Source: JBKEHD01 sp046710445 (lineage in GTDB: Bacteria; Pseudomonadota; Alphaproteobacteria; Rickettsiales; Midichloriaceae). Taken from it: 55,177 nt of DNA. The translations under genes were made by a program, and so were the position numbers. Shown in pieces: positions 26,347 through 35,878 of this stretch. Below the pieces are notes generated by a model. The model saw only the letters and a list, made by a program, of their open reading frames with translations. It had not been told where the DNA came from and made no database searches. How positions within the stretch are numbered: the stretch's first letter is position 1; each line of letters begins with the position of its first letter. Location: the NCBI GenBank assembly GCA_046710445.1, contig JBKEHD010000003.1, forward strand, positions 1-55,177, written 5' to 3'.

Positions 26347-26613
26347 CTATTTTTTTAGTTCTTTTGGTGTTTGTGGTATGTTTTGCAAAGAATTGGTACC
26401 AGAATTATAAGTGTTATTCACCTCAGAAGAATTTATGAATGGATTATTTGGTATTTTTACTTTATAGCCTCCATTTTGGATAAACTCATTATCTCTAACA
26501 TTTCTTTTGTTTGAAAAATCAGCTGTGTTGGTCCCATATTTTGTTTTGTTTGAGTTACTACATGAAACAAAAAATAAAACAACGGGTATGAGAATAAGTG
26601 CGTTTCTATTCAT
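26347..26613 (-). CDS. Small lipoprotein
   Basis: An 88-residue protein with a type II signal peptide: a hydrophobic stretch ending in the lipobox F-V-S-C at residues 15-18. The mature part is Asn/Ser/Lys-rich with no recognised domain. It would be anchored to a membrane through the lipidated cysteine and would be a client of the Lol system. It lies 10 bases upstream of the short glutamine synthetase homologue and is probably transcribed with it. Confidence 0.7.
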   Translation of the reverse strand: MNRNALILIPVVLFFVSCSNSNKTKYGTNTADFSNKRNVRDNEFIQNGGYKVKIPNNPFINSSEVNNTYNSGTNSLQNIPQTPKELKK

Positions 26614-26759
26614 ATATATATGCTAATATTATATAGCAATCGTAGCATATAATAAATTCACTTTACAATGAAAAAAGATGTGATAGGAATTTTTCAATTG
26701 ATAATTTTTGAATTTGTTGATATTTAGTTGTATTGGTTTAATTTTTTATACAGAAGATT

Positions 26760-27869
26760 TTGACTTTTTTTTGGTTCATAGTTGTTATAACTCCCATAAT
26801 ATTTATACATGAATTAGGGCATTTTGCTTTTGCAAGAATGTTTGGTGTTAAGGTTGAGGTATTTTCTATAGGTTTTGGTAAAGCTTTATTTAGCTGGAAA
26901 GATAAAAAAGGTACTTTATGGAAAATATGTATTTTACCTTTAGGTGGATATATAAAAATGTACGGGGATGAAAATGCAGCAAGTACACCTGATGAAGAGA
27001 AATTAAGTAAGTTATCTGAAGATGAGAAAAAGATGTCATTTTATTATAAAAATTTATGGCAAAAGTCTCTGATTATTGTTGGTGGTCCTTTAGCAAATTA
27101 TTTGTTGGCATTTATTATATTTGTTATGGTACAGATGTATGTGCCGTCAGCAGAGTTTTCGACTGAAATCACTAAAGTGGCGGATAACTCTGCTGCAGAA
27201 AAAGTGGGATTGAAGGCTGGAGATATGATTGTTAAGGTTGGTGGAGAACATGTGGGTTCCGCAGCAAACATCAAAGCACTTCTTAATTTAAATGTGAAAA
27301 AGGATATTGAAATAGAATATAAAAGAGATGGAAAAAATATTTTGAGTAATGTTGAGCTTAATTATATTGATGCAGAAGATATTATAGGAGAAAAATTAAG
27401 GATGCCAAGTTTAGGAATTTATTTTGGGAAATATACACATGTTGATCAGGGTTTTTTTAGTTCTGTTAAAAATTCATTGAATAAAATTGCATATTCCTCT
27501 TATATGATGCTGAAGTCACTTTCTCAAATAGTTACATTAGATAGAAGTTTAGATGAGCTTGGTGGACCTATAAAAATAGCAAAATACTCAGAAAAGATGA
27601 GTCAATCAGGGTTTTGGGGTATTTTAAACTTTATTGCAATTATTTCTCTTACAATAGGATTAATGAATCTTTTGCCAATACCTGTGCTTGATGGTGGGCA
27701 TTTATTGTTCTATATAATAGAAGGAATAATAGGAAGGCCTATGAATATGAAAATACAAAAAATAGCATTTACGATAGGATTTGTAATTCTTATCAGTTTA
27801 ATGACAGTAGCTATATGGAATGATTTAAAAGTTACTAAGTTATTTTTATATTTTAAAAACATAATATAA
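26760..27869 (+). CDS. rseP: Site-2 intramembrane metalloprotease RseP
   Basis: A 369-residue zinc protease in the inner membrane. HELGH in the first helix (IFIHELGHFAFARMFGVKVE) is the zinc site; a single PDZ domain spans about 140-210; the second metal motif is NLLPIPVLDGGHLLF. RseP cleaves membrane anti-sigma factors and remnant signal peptides. The TTG start at 26760 gives the usual MTFFWFIV opening; no ATG is available before the zinc motif. It heads the block rseP-bamA-skp-ppiD. Confidence 0.93.
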   Translation: MTFFWFIVVITPIIFIHELGHFAFARMFGVKVEVFSIGFGKALFSWKDKKGTLWKICILPLGGYIKMYGDENAASTPDEEKLSKLSEDEKKMSFYYKNLWQKSLIIVGGPLANYLLAFIIFVMVQMYVPSAEFSTEITKVADNSAAEKVGLKAGDMIVKVGGEHVGSAANIKALLNLNVKKDIEIEYKRDGKNILSNVELNYIDAEDIIGEKLRMPSLGIYFGKYTHVDQGFFSSVKNSLNKIAYSSYMMLKSLSQIVTLDRSLDELGGPIKIAKYSEKMSQSGFWGILNFIAIISLTIGLMNLLPIPVLDGGHLLFYIIEGIIGRPMNMKIQKIAFTIGFVILISLMTVAIWNDLKVTKLFLYFKNII

Positions 27870-27879
27870 ACAGAAAATT

Positions 27880-30216
27880 ATGAAAATTTTTCGAATCTTA
27901 TTTTTACTTTTTATCACGGTAAATGTTTTGTTTATTGCTAATTCGTCTGAAAAATTAACAATAAAGGGGAATAAGAGGATAGATGATAAGACTATAGTTT
28001 ATTACTTGGATATTAATAAGGCTAAATCTTTTAAAAAAGATGATATAGAAAAGATGATACAGAGTTTATACTCTACTGGTTTTTTCTCTGATATTTCAAT
28101 AAAACCTAATGGAAGTGGAGGTGTTGTCGTAAATGTTAAAGAGAATCCAATTATCAAGAGGATTAATATTGATGGGGCAAAAAAATTAAATAATACTGCT
28201 ATAAAGAAGGAGTTATTAAGTAAAGAAGGAAATATATATTCTGCGTTTCATATTGAAAGTGATATAAAAAATCTTAGTGCTACATACAAAAAAATGGGAT
28301 TTTATTCTGCTAAAATTAATTATACTTTGAAACATGTTGGTGATTACTCTGTAGATATAAATATATCTATTAATGAAGGTGTGAAACCTAGGATACAAAA
28401 AATATCTTTTTTCGGAAATAAACAATATTCAGATAAAGATTTATTAAAGGTAATTGCTTCAAAAGAATTCATTTGGTATAGATTGTTTTCTTCTTCTGAT
28501 TCTTATGATCAAGATAGAATGGAGATTGATAAGGATATGCTCAAAGCTTTTTATATGTCAGTTGGATATGCAGATTTTGATGTTTTATCCTCTTCTTCAG
28601 AAATAACTCCTAATAAAGAATCATTCTTAATATCATATATTTTACATGAAGGTGAATTATATAAATTTGGAGATACAAAGATAGATACTGATATAAAAAA
28701 TATAAAATCTGAAGATTTATATAAATACATTAAGTATAAAAAAGATGAAATATTTAATGAAAATTTAGTTGGTTATACGGTTGATATGATGACTAAACAT
28801 CTTGGAGATATAGGATATACTTTTTCAAACATAGATTATCAATTGGAAAAGGATAGTAAGAAAAAAGTTGTGAATATTAGATTCTCTGTCCGTGAAACAT
28901 CAAAATATTTTATAAGAAACATAAATATTATTGGGAACACAAGAACTTTAGATAGAGTGATAAGAAGAGAATTTAGGATATATGAAAATGATCCATTTAA
29001 TTTATCAAAAATTCAAAGGTCAAAACAAAGAATTGGAAATTTAGGTTATTTTAGCTCTGTAGAATTGGAGAATAAAGAAACAGATGAGCCTGGCAAAGTT
29101 GATGTAGATGTGAAAGTTAAGGAGATATCAACTGGATCATTAAAATTTTCTGTAGGGTATAATACTTCGATAGGAATGATCGGTACGGTAAATATGTCTG
29201 AATATAATTTTTTAGGTAAGGGCCAAATTGTTGAATTAGATTTTAGTAAAGCAAAAAAGAGTATGGATATATCATTTGGGTTTATGGAGCCTAAATTTAT
29301 GGATAGAAATTTATCAGCAGGATTTGATGTTTTTTCCACATCTCAAGATAAAAGTTCAGAAAGATCATACAGCATGAAAAACAAGGGTCTTACATTGAAA
29401 ATGGGATACGAGATAAATGAGCATCTTTCACATCAAATTCATTACTCTATAAAAAAAGAAAGATCTAATTTGGATCAAAATGCTCCTGCCTTTATTCAAG
29501 CTCAACCTAAAAAAGGGAGTAATTCTTCTATAGGATATTCCTTAACATATGATTATCTAAATAGTAGAGTAAATCCTACTAATGGGTATTTATTGAGATT
29601 TTCGCAAGATTATGCAGGGGTTGGTGGAGATGCTAGATATTTAAAAAATCAAATATATGCATCATATTATAAATCTCTTTATAAAGATGATGTTGTTTTA
29701 AATTTAATAGGTAGAGGTGGGAATATTAAAGGCATTGGGAAAAAGAATGTTACTGTAAGAGATAATTATTACTTAGGTGAAGATTACGTTAGAGGTTTTG
29801 AGCCAGATGGTATCGGTCCTAGAATAAAAGAAGATATATCTAAGGACAAAGAGTCTTTGGGTGGTAAAACTTTTTTTGCTGGTACAGTTGAGGTTCAGTT
29901 TCCAATGGGATTGCCAGAAGAGTTTGGAGTAAAGGGTGCTATCTTTTCTGATTTTGGTATGCTTTATGGAAATGACGCATCAAAATTTTTGTGTAATAAA
30001 GAATCTGACTGTAAATGTGGTCTTGAATGTAGTAGTGGTGCGAAGTTAGATGGTAAATATATACATGATACGAAGAAGATAAGAGCATCTTATGGTGTTG
30101 GTGTAATGTGGGATTCTCCTATAGGATTTATTAGGTTGGATTATGGTATACCATTTAAAAAAGAATCATTTGACAAACTACATAGAATAAGATTAAGTAT
30201 GGGAACAAATTTTTAA
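27880..30216 (+). CDS. bamA: Outer membrane protein assembly factor BamA
   Basis: A 778-residue protein with a signal peptide (1-~22) and about five POTRA repeats (residues ~25-400). The C-terminal 16-strand barrel contains NPTNGYLLRFSQDYAG and the FxRGFxxxGIGPR-type lid motif VRGFEPDGIGPR. It ends with a terminal aromatic residue (GTNF), the usual barrel signal. A cysteine-rich loop (CNKESDCKCGLEC) in the barrel is uncommon for BamA. It sits 10 bases after rseP. Confidence 0.95.
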   Translation: MKIFRILFLLFITVNVLFIANSSEKLTIKGNKRIDDKTIVYYLDINKAKSFKKDDIEKMIQSLYSTGFFSDISIKPNGSGGVVVNVKENPIIKRINIDGAKKLNNTAIKKELLSKEGNIYSAFHIESDIKNLSATYKKMGFYSAKINYTLKHVGDYSVDINISINEGVKPRIQKISFFGNKQYSDKDLLKVIASKEFIWYRLFSSSDSYDQDRMEIDKDMLKAFYMSVGYADFDVLSSSSEITPNKESFLISYILHEGELYKFGDTKIDTDIKNIKSEDLYKYIKYKKDEIFNENLVGYTVDMMTKHLGDIGYTFSNIDYQLEKDSKKKVVNIRFSVRETSKYFIRNINIIGNTRTLDRVIRREFRIYENDPFNLSKIQRSKQRIGNLGYFSSVELENKETDEPGKVDVDVKVKEISTGSLKFSVGYNTSIGMIGTVNMSEYNFLGKGQIVELDFSKAKKSMDISFGFMEPKFMDRNLSAGFDVFSTSQDKSSERSYSMKNKGLTLKMGYEINEHLSHQIHYSIKKERSNLDQNAPAFIQAQPKKGSNSSIGYSLTYDYLNSRVNPTNGYLLRFSQDYAGVGGDARYLKNQIYASYYKSLYKDDVVLNLIGRGGNIKGIGKKNVTVRDNYYLGEDYVRGFEPDGIGPRIKEDISKDKESLGGKTFFAGTVEVQFPMGLPEEFGVKGAIFSDFGMLYGNDASKFLCNKESDCKCGLECSSGAKLDGKYIHDTKKIRASYGVGVMWDSPIGFIRLDYGIPFKKESFDKLHRIRLSMGTNF

Positions 30217-30229
30217 TTTAGTAGTTAAA

Positions 30230-30820
30230 ATGAATATTATAAAAATCCTTCCTGTTGTAATGATTGCCGTTGCTACATTTCAATTAAATGCTAATGCTGC
30301 TGCTGCTGAAATGAATTTTGGTGTTATTGATCCTAATAAAATAGCTGAGAGTTCTGATGCTTACAAAAAAGCTATGGAAATAATGGGTCAAAAAGAGGAA
30401 GAATTTGCTAAAGAGGCTGGAAATATTAGAGAAACTTTGGTATCAAAAGATAGGGAGTTAGAGAAACAAAAAAATGTTTTATCACCTACTGAATATGCAA
30501 AAAGAAGAGATACTTTAGATATAGAGATTCAAAATCAGGAAAATATTTTTTATAAGAAACGAGTAAGTATTGATAATGCTGGTAAACAGATTGGTGAAAT
30601 GTTTGCTGACAAAGCCTCTGATACTGTTAAGGATATAGCGAAAGATAAAAATTTAAAAATTGTATTTAGTAAAGATAGTAGAGATATTATGTCTTATTAT
30701 GATCCATCTTTAGAAATTACAAAAGATGTTATATCTAGTTTAAATAAATCTTTGAAAAGTATTCCAGTAGAAATATCTGATCCAAAGATGATTAGTAAAA
30801 AACAGTCTTTACAAAAATAG
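30230..30820 (+). CDS. skp: Periplasmic chaperone Skp/OmpH
   Basis: A 196-residue secreted protein with a signal peptide ending near NANAAAA. NFGVIDPNKI is the N-terminal strand, then a long coiled-coil helical pair rich in Lys and Glu (residues ~40-130), and the return strand LKIVFSKDSRDIMSY. It holds unfolded outer membrane proteins for BamA. It starts 13 bases after bamA and is followed 13 bases later by ppiD, so all act in one pathway. Confidence 0.85.
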   Translation: MNIIKILPVVMIAVATFQLNANAAAAEMNFGVIDPNKIAESSDAYKKAMEIMGQKEEEFAKEAGNIRETLVSKDRELEKQKNVLSPTEYAKRRDTLDIEIQNQENIFYKKRVSIDNAGKQIGEMFADKASDTVKDIAKDKNLKIVFSKDSRDIMSYYDPSLEITKDVISSLNKSLKSIPVEISDPKMISKKQSLQK

Positions 30821-30833
30821 TAAACTTCTGATT

Positions 30834-32678
30834 GTGATACATAATGTTATTTTTCGACATATTGGTAAGGCATTATTGATAATGTTGGTTATTTCCTTTG
30901 TTTTTTGGGGAGTAGGGGACATGTTTAATTCAAAAAATACCGATAATTACGCTATCAAAGTTGGTTCAGAAGAGTATTCTTGGAAAAAATGGGATTTTAT
31001 ATTAGAAAATAATTTAAGAGACTATAAGTTGAAATATGGAACTGATATATCTCAAGAAGAATCAGTTGGTTTTAAAAATAGTGTAGCAAAGGAGATCATA
31101 GATAGTACTTTACTTAGCATTGAAGCAAAAAATTTAGGTATTAGTATTAATGATAACATGGTTAAGAAGGAGATTTTAAAAATACCAGTATTTTTTAAAG
31201 GTGGGAAATTTAGTCCCGAATTATTTGAAAAAATAATTGGTAACTATGGTTTAAATGAAGAGCAATTTGTTGAAAAAATCAAAGAAGAACTTATAAGAAA
31301 CATATTTATTGAATCTTTTTCTGGTAACAAGCTTGTTACAGAAGATTTGATTGCTTTGTTGTTGAACAATTTTTTTCAAAAGAAAAATGTAGAAATAATG
31401 GAAATTCCTTTTTCTGCTTTTGATACAAAAGAAGATCCTGATACAGAAAAATTAAAAGAAATTTATGATAAGAATAAAGATCTATTCATCATTTCTGATA
31501 AAAGGTTTGTTGATTATATATTGATATCACAAGACATCGTAGATGATCATAAATTTGATATAGGGGATGATGAAATTAATTCTATTTACGAGAGTAAAAA
31601 AGAATTATTTATGGATGATGACAAAAGACATGTATTGCAAGTTAAATTTGAATCACTAAAAAATGCAAAAGCAGCTTTAGATGATTTAAGTAACAATGTT
31701 GATTTTGAAAAAGTTATAAAGAAATATTCCCCTAATTTTAAAAAGAGTGATCTTGGTATTGTTAATAAAGGTGATTTTGATGAGGATATAACAAAAAAAA
31801 TATTTTCTTTGGGTATAAATCAAAATACAGATATCATAGAAACTCCTTTAGGTTTGTATATTTTTAAGGTTGTTAAAATTTTACCAAAAAAAATCAAATC
31901 TTTTAGCGAGGTAAAGGAATTAATCAAAAAAGAATATATAAAAAATAAGAAAGAAAATGAATTTTTTAATATAATTAAGAAGATCGAAGGAGAATTAAAA
32001 ACTGAAGAAGGTTTGAATAAAATTTCAAACGAATATAATATTCCAATCAAAAAAATAACTTTATCAAAAGATAAGGTTAAATCACAATTGCCATTAAATA
32101 ATCAAGCTTTTTTTGACACTGCTTTCGATACATCCTTGTTAAAGAATAGTAAATTATTTTTCATTGATTCTAAGGCGAATACTTTTTGCGTTTTGAATGT
32201 ACAAAAAGAAGAAAAAGCATATATAAAAAAATATGATGATGTTATTGATATATTGAAAAAGATTTGGAAAAAAGATGAGATATCAGATAGGGTGAAAAGT
32301 TTCTCGTCAAATAAAGATATAAAAAAGAAAATAAACTCTTTAGGTAATATTGTTAAGAAAAAAAATATTACCATTTCTCGTGAAAACCTACATCTTATAA
32401 AAGATATTCCGTATGAATTTTTATCTAGTATCTTAAAAGAGGATACAAAATATTCAGAGTCATTTATAGATCATGATAATAAAGTAGTGTTTGTAGCAGG
32501 TATACAAAAGAGGATAGCCCCTGATTTAGATACAAATATGAAATACAGTGATTTATATAAATCACAAATATATCAATTGGAGCAAGAAGCAATTCTGCTT
32601 GATATTTTAAGTGAATTAAGAAAAAAATATAAGATTAAAGTAAATATCAATGCGAATTCAAACGCAAACGTAGAATAA
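30834..32678 (+). CDS. ppiD: Membrane-anchored peptidyl-prolyl isomerase-type chaperone, PpiD/SurA-like
   Basis: A 614-residue protein. It begins in the cytoplasm, crosses the membrane once (residues ~10-28, LLIMLVISFVFWGVG), and has a SurA-N-like chaperone region (30-200). A parvulin-like domain (about 265-350) contains RHVLQVKFES and IIETPLGLYIFKVV. The C-terminal part is a second, more diverged helical region. It would help fold exported proteins at the periplasmic side of the inner membrane. The start is GTG 30834. In many alphaproteobacteria lpxD/fabZ/lpxA follow skp; here ppiD occupies that place. Confidence 0.83.
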   Translation: MIHNVIFRHIGKALLIMLVISFVFWGVGDMFNSKNTDNYAIKVGSEEYSWKKWDFILENNLRDYKLKYGTDISQEESVGFKNSVAKEIIDSTLLSIEAKNLGISINDNMVKKEILKIPVFFKGGKFSPELFEKIIGNYGLNEEQFVEKIKEELIRNIFIESFSGNKLVTEDLIALLLNNFFQKKNVEIMEIPFSAFDTKEDPDTEKLKEIYDKNKDLFIISDKRFVDYILISQDIVDDHKFDIGDDEINSIYESKKELFMDDDKRHVLQVKFESLKNAKAALDDLSNNVDFEKVIKKYSPNFKKSDLGIVNKGDFDEDITKKIFSLGINQNTDIIETPLGLYIFKVVKILPKKIKSFSEVKELIKKEYIKNKKENEFFNIIKKIEGELKTEEGLNKISNEYNIPIKKITLSKDKVKSQLPLNNQAFFDTAFDTSLLKNSKLFFIDSKANTFCVLNVQKEEKAYIKKYDDVIDILKKIWKKDEISDRVKSFSSNKDIKKKINSLGNIVKKKNITISRENLHLIKDIPYEFLSSILKEDTKYSESFIDHDNKVVFVAGIQKRIAPDLDTNMKYSDLYKSQIYQLEQEAILLDILSELRKKYKIKVNINANSNANVE

Positions 32679-32718
32679 AGATATATTAATTATAATACAC
32701 GTCACTCTGTTTTTTTTT

Positions 32719-34047
32719 CTATATATATGGATTTTTACTGGATATAAATTTTAATTTAATTGATACACCTTCTAAACTAAAATCTTTTCTTAATGAATTT
32801 ATCAAAAATTTCTCAAAATTTACGCAATTTAATGGACCAGAAATATTTGTAAAGCATGAAAAAGTTAAAGGGCAAGTATCAGATTGTTTTATATACTTTA
32901 TTTTTAATTTCACTTTATCTTTTATTCTGGGTAAATTATAATTTTTTAGTAACTTAACTAACCAAGTGTTTAGTTGTCCTGTACTAATCCTTGAATTATT
33001 TTTTTCCCATAATTTAAAAACTGATTTAAATAATTTTGTAACATTTAAACTGTTATTTATACTTGTATAAATAATTTCGTTATCTTGCAAAAATGGTAAT
33101 TTCTTTGAAATTATATAATCTAATTCTTCCTTATATTCCTTAATATTAGATATTAAATCTTTTTTATTAATAATTGGTATAAGCAATTTATTATGCTTCA
33201 AAGCTAAATTTGCTACTGTAAAATCTTGTTTTTCAAAAGCCGATTGAGAATCTAAAATCAACAAAACAATATCAGAGTGTTTTATTGCTGAAATAGATTT
33301 TGTAACTGATAGTTTTTCTACACTATCATCAATCTTTGCTCGTTTCCTTACACCAGCAGTGTCATATAGGTTTATTGTATAGTTATCAATTGATATCTTA
33401 TATATAATGTGATCCCTTGTTGTTCCAGCTATATCTGATACTAAACTTCTTTCGAATCCTAATATTTTATTGAATAATGTAGATTTTCCAACATTTGGTC
33501 TTCCTACTATAGCAATAGAAATAAAATTCTCTTCTATTTTTCTATCTTCAAATTTATCAGAAATTAATTCTGATAAAACATTGTATATATCATCATATCC
33601 TCTTTTATGTTCCGCTGAGATAAAAATACCAGCTCCAAAACCAAGTTTTAATAAATCTGACTCTGACAAGAATGTTTTTCCTTCTGCTTTATTGGCTAAT
33701 AAAATAACTTTTTTATTCATTTTTAATACTTGCTTTGCATAAAGCAAATCTTCGTTAGAAATAGCCACTTTTGCATCAACAACAAATAGAATAATATCTG
33801 CTTCATTTACTGCAACTAAAGTATTATCTAGTATTTCTTCAGACAATACCTTCTTATTTTTTGATAAATACCAACCAGCTGTATCTATTATTTCAAAAAA
33901 TAAATCTCTTAATTTTGCTGTGTGTTTTACATAATCTCTTGTTATTCCGGCTGTATCATTAACAATAGAAAAATTTCTTCCACAAAGCGTATTGAAAATT
34001 GTAGATTTTCCTACATTTTCTCTTCCAATTATTGCTACTTTAAACAC
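32719..34047 (-). CDS. der: Ribosome biogenesis GTPase Der (EngA)
   Basis: A 442-residue protein with two tandem GTPase domains and a C-terminal KH-like domain. G1 motifs are GRENVGKST near residue 8 and GRPNVGKST near 182; DTAG occurs in both domains; specificity motifs are NKAE (first) and NKKD (second). The duplicated G domain is unique to Der. It acts in 50S subunit maturation. It is the last gene of the minus-strand run kdsB-plsC-hemJ-AhpD-like-der. Confidence 0.95.
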   Translation of the reverse strand: MFKVAIIGRENVGKSTIFNTLCGRNFSIVNDTAGITRDYVKHTAKLRDLFFEIIDTAGWYLSKNKKVLSEEILDNTLVAVNEADIILFVVDAKVAISNEDLLYAKQVLKMNKKVILLANKAEGKTFLSESDLLKLGFGAGIFISAEHKRGYDDIYNVLSELISDKFEDRKIEENFISIAIVGRPNVGKSTLFNKILGFERSLVSDIAGTTRDHIIYKISIDNYTINLYDTAGVRKRAKIDDSVEKLSVTKSISAIKHSDIVLLILDSQSAFEKQDFTVANLALKHNKLLIPIINKKDLISNIKEYKEELDYIISKKLPFLQDNEIIYTSINNSLNVTKLFKSVFKLWEKNNSRISTGQLNTWLVKLLKNYNLPRIKDKVKLKIKYIKQSDTCPLTFSCFTNISGPLNCVNFEKFLINSLRKDFSLEGVSIKLKFISSKNPYI

Positions 34048-34064
34048 AAATATAAAACTTTAAA

Positions 34065-34646
34065 TTAAAAACTTTCTTCACGTATCATGAATTCATAACT
34101 ACGCATACTCTCTATTTCTAAAACATCACCTGCAGCTTTTATAACTGAAACAATCTTTCCAATATAATGTATCACTTCAGGTGTACAATCTTTTTCTATT
34201 AATTTTTTAATATAAAAATTTATACAAAATTCACAAGAGTTTATCATAGAAACAGACAAACAATACATAAAAAAATCCTTTTCATCTATATTATGATCAT
34301 ATAAATGTTCTAATGATAATAAAGAATCCATGTTCTTTATTTCGTCATTATCTACCTTTTTACTGAAATTATAATAGGTGTTTGTCATAGACATGTTGAC
34401 CACAGCTATCTTGCAAGCCTGTGCTTCATTATTGTCTAAATGTTTTTTTGCTTCCTCACGTATATGATTTAACAAACTTTCATTCTTAAGTGCATATCCA
34501 ACAGTTAAAGCTATACCTAATTTTTGATAATTTGCTAAATACTTAGATTCTTGCATAAATATCTCTTTGATATTTTTAATTATATCACCAGCATAAGTAG
34601 GTAACTGCTTTAATATACTCTTTATACTCATTTTATGATTATTCAC
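34065..34646 (-). CDS. AhpD/carboxymuconolactone decarboxylase-like protein
   Basis: A 193-residue all-helical protein. The AhpD core shows as SMINSCEFCINFYIKKLIEKD, a CxxC pair in a helix. In AhpD the cysteine pair is followed by a histidine of the proton relay (CxxCxxxH); here that position is Tyr. LGIALTVGYALKN and EEAKKHL fit the preceding helices. It may reduce peroxiredoxin or lipoyl partners, or the altered relay may mean a different role. It lies between hemJ and der, in the same direction. Confidence 0.65.
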   Translation of the reverse strand: MNNHKMSIKSILKQLPTYAGDIIKNIKEIFMQESKYLANYQKLGIALTVGYALKNESLLNHIREEAKKHLDNNEAQACKIAVVNMSMTNTYYNFSKKVDNDEIKNMDSLLSLEHLYDHNIDEKDFFMYCLSVSMINSCEFCINFYIKKLIEKDCTPEVIHYIGKIVSVIKAAGDVLEIESMRSYEFMIREESF

Positions 34647-34695
34647 TTGTGGATCATAGTATAACTATTTATTCATTTATGTCTATTATAAATAG

Positions 34696-35145
34696 TTATA
34701 AAGAAGGTTTTATAACAGCTAATAGGACTATAAAGATCATCAATACTGCAGGAATTTCATTAAATATTCTAAAAAACTTTTCACTTTTTACATTAGATTG
34801 TTGATTAAAACTTTTAGCATATTTTATCATTAAATGGTGAATAAATATCATACATAAAACTAATAAAAGCTTTGCATGTAACCAATGATTCCCTGCAAAT
34901 CCTATAGTAAAAATCAATGACAATCCTGAAATCGTACCTATTATAAAAGATGGTAACATTATTATTTTTAATAACTTATTTTCCATTATAGCAAATAATT
35001 TGCAAGCTTCAGAATTTTTTTTAACCTTGGTATGGTATACAAAGATTCTTGGCAAATACAGTAAACCAGCCATCCAGCAAATTATAGAAATTACATGTAT
35101 AGACTTTATGTACAAATAATTATTAAGAAAAAAATCGTATATCAT
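34696..35145 (-). CDS. hemJ: Protoporphyrinogen oxidase HemJ
   Basis: A 149-residue membrane protein with four hydrophobic helices. The N-terminal pattern K-S-x-H-V-I-x-x-x-C-W-M-A-G-L-L-Y-L-P-R is diagnostic for the HemJ family, including the essential haem-ligand His. A further conserved HAKLLLVLCMIFIHH follows. It oxidises protoporphyrinogen IX in the step before ferrochelatase (hemH, 39409). Its ATG overlaps the end of plsC by 4 bases. Confidence 0.9.
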   Translation of the reverse strand: MIYDFFLNNYLYIKSIHVISIICWMAGLLYLPRIFVYHTKVKKNSEACKLFAIMENKLLKIIMLPSFIIGTISGLSLIFTIGFAGNHWLHAKLLLVLCMIFIHHLMIKYAKSFNQQSNVKSEKFFRIFNEIPAVLMIFIVLLAVIKPSL

Positions 35146-35873
35146 AATTTATTTTTTGAAAGTTTGCATAATTTATCACTATTATCATCAATAATTTGTT
35201 TCAAAGATTGTAAAAATTCTTTGTTATTACTTTTATTGTTGATAACTGGTAAAAACTCTATAATTATATTTCCAGGGTATTTTATGAATGAACTTTTTTT
35301 CCAAAATAAACCAGCATTTAAGGCAACTGGTAAAATTGGTATTTGGCTGAATTTATTACGTAATGCAACTATACCAGGGTGATAATCTTTTGATTGAAAG
35401 GGTTTAACTCTTGTTCCTTCAGGAAAAATTATTACACTTCTTTTTTCATTTATAAATTTCTCACAATCTTTAAGCATTTTTTTTAAAGCAGATATATTCC
35501 CACTCCTATCAACAGGTATCATTCCCATATTAACCAAAAACCAACCATAAAATGGTATTTTCAACAACTCTTTTTTTATGACATAAACAGGGTAATGCAA
35601 ATATTGTAAGTAAAACACTGTTTCAATAACTGATTGATGTTTAGATGCTATAATAAATGGATCTTTAGGGATGTTTTCCTTTCCTTTGACTGTAATTTTT
35701 ATATTACATATAATTCTTAGTGAGTTTATAAATACACGAGACCATACTATACCTAATATAGACATTACTTTGGTGTTTTTGAAAAAAACTAAAGGTGATA
35801 GAAGCGAAGTTATAGATATAGTCCAAATAATAATAAATAAATAAAACAATAATGATCTTAAAAATAAAGTCAT
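35142..35873 (-). CDS. plsC: 1-acylglycerol-3-phosphate O-acyltransferase PlsC
   Basis: A 243-residue membrane-bound acyltransferase making phosphatidic acid. Motif I is ASKHQSVIET, that is H(X)4E where the textbook motif is H(X)4D; motif II is MGMIPVDRSG; motif III is IIFPEGTR; motif IV is ILPVALNAG. A hydrophobic N-terminal helix precedes the catalytic part. The Glu variant still supplies a carboxylate, so activity is likely. It is coupled to hemJ downstream and lies 5 bases after kdsB. Confidence 0.88.
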   Translation of the reverse strand: MTLFLRSLLFYLFIIIWTISITSLLSPLVFFKNTKVMSILGIVWSRVFINSLRIICNIKITVKGKENIPKDPFIIASKHQSVIETVFYLQYLHYPVYVIKKELLKIPFYGWFLVNMGMIPVDRSGNISALKKMLKDCEKFINEKRSVIIFPEGTRVKPFQSKDYHPGIVALRNKFSQIPILPVALNAGLFWKKSSFIKYPGNIIIEFLPVINNKSNNKEFLQSLKQIIDDNSDKLCKLSKNKL

Positions 35874-35878
35874 AAAAT

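Noticed and set aside
35142..35873. PlsC inactivated by a Glu in place of the motif I Asp
   Set aside because: The other motifs are intact and a carboxylate is retained, so I regard it as a tolerated variant rather than a dead enzyme.
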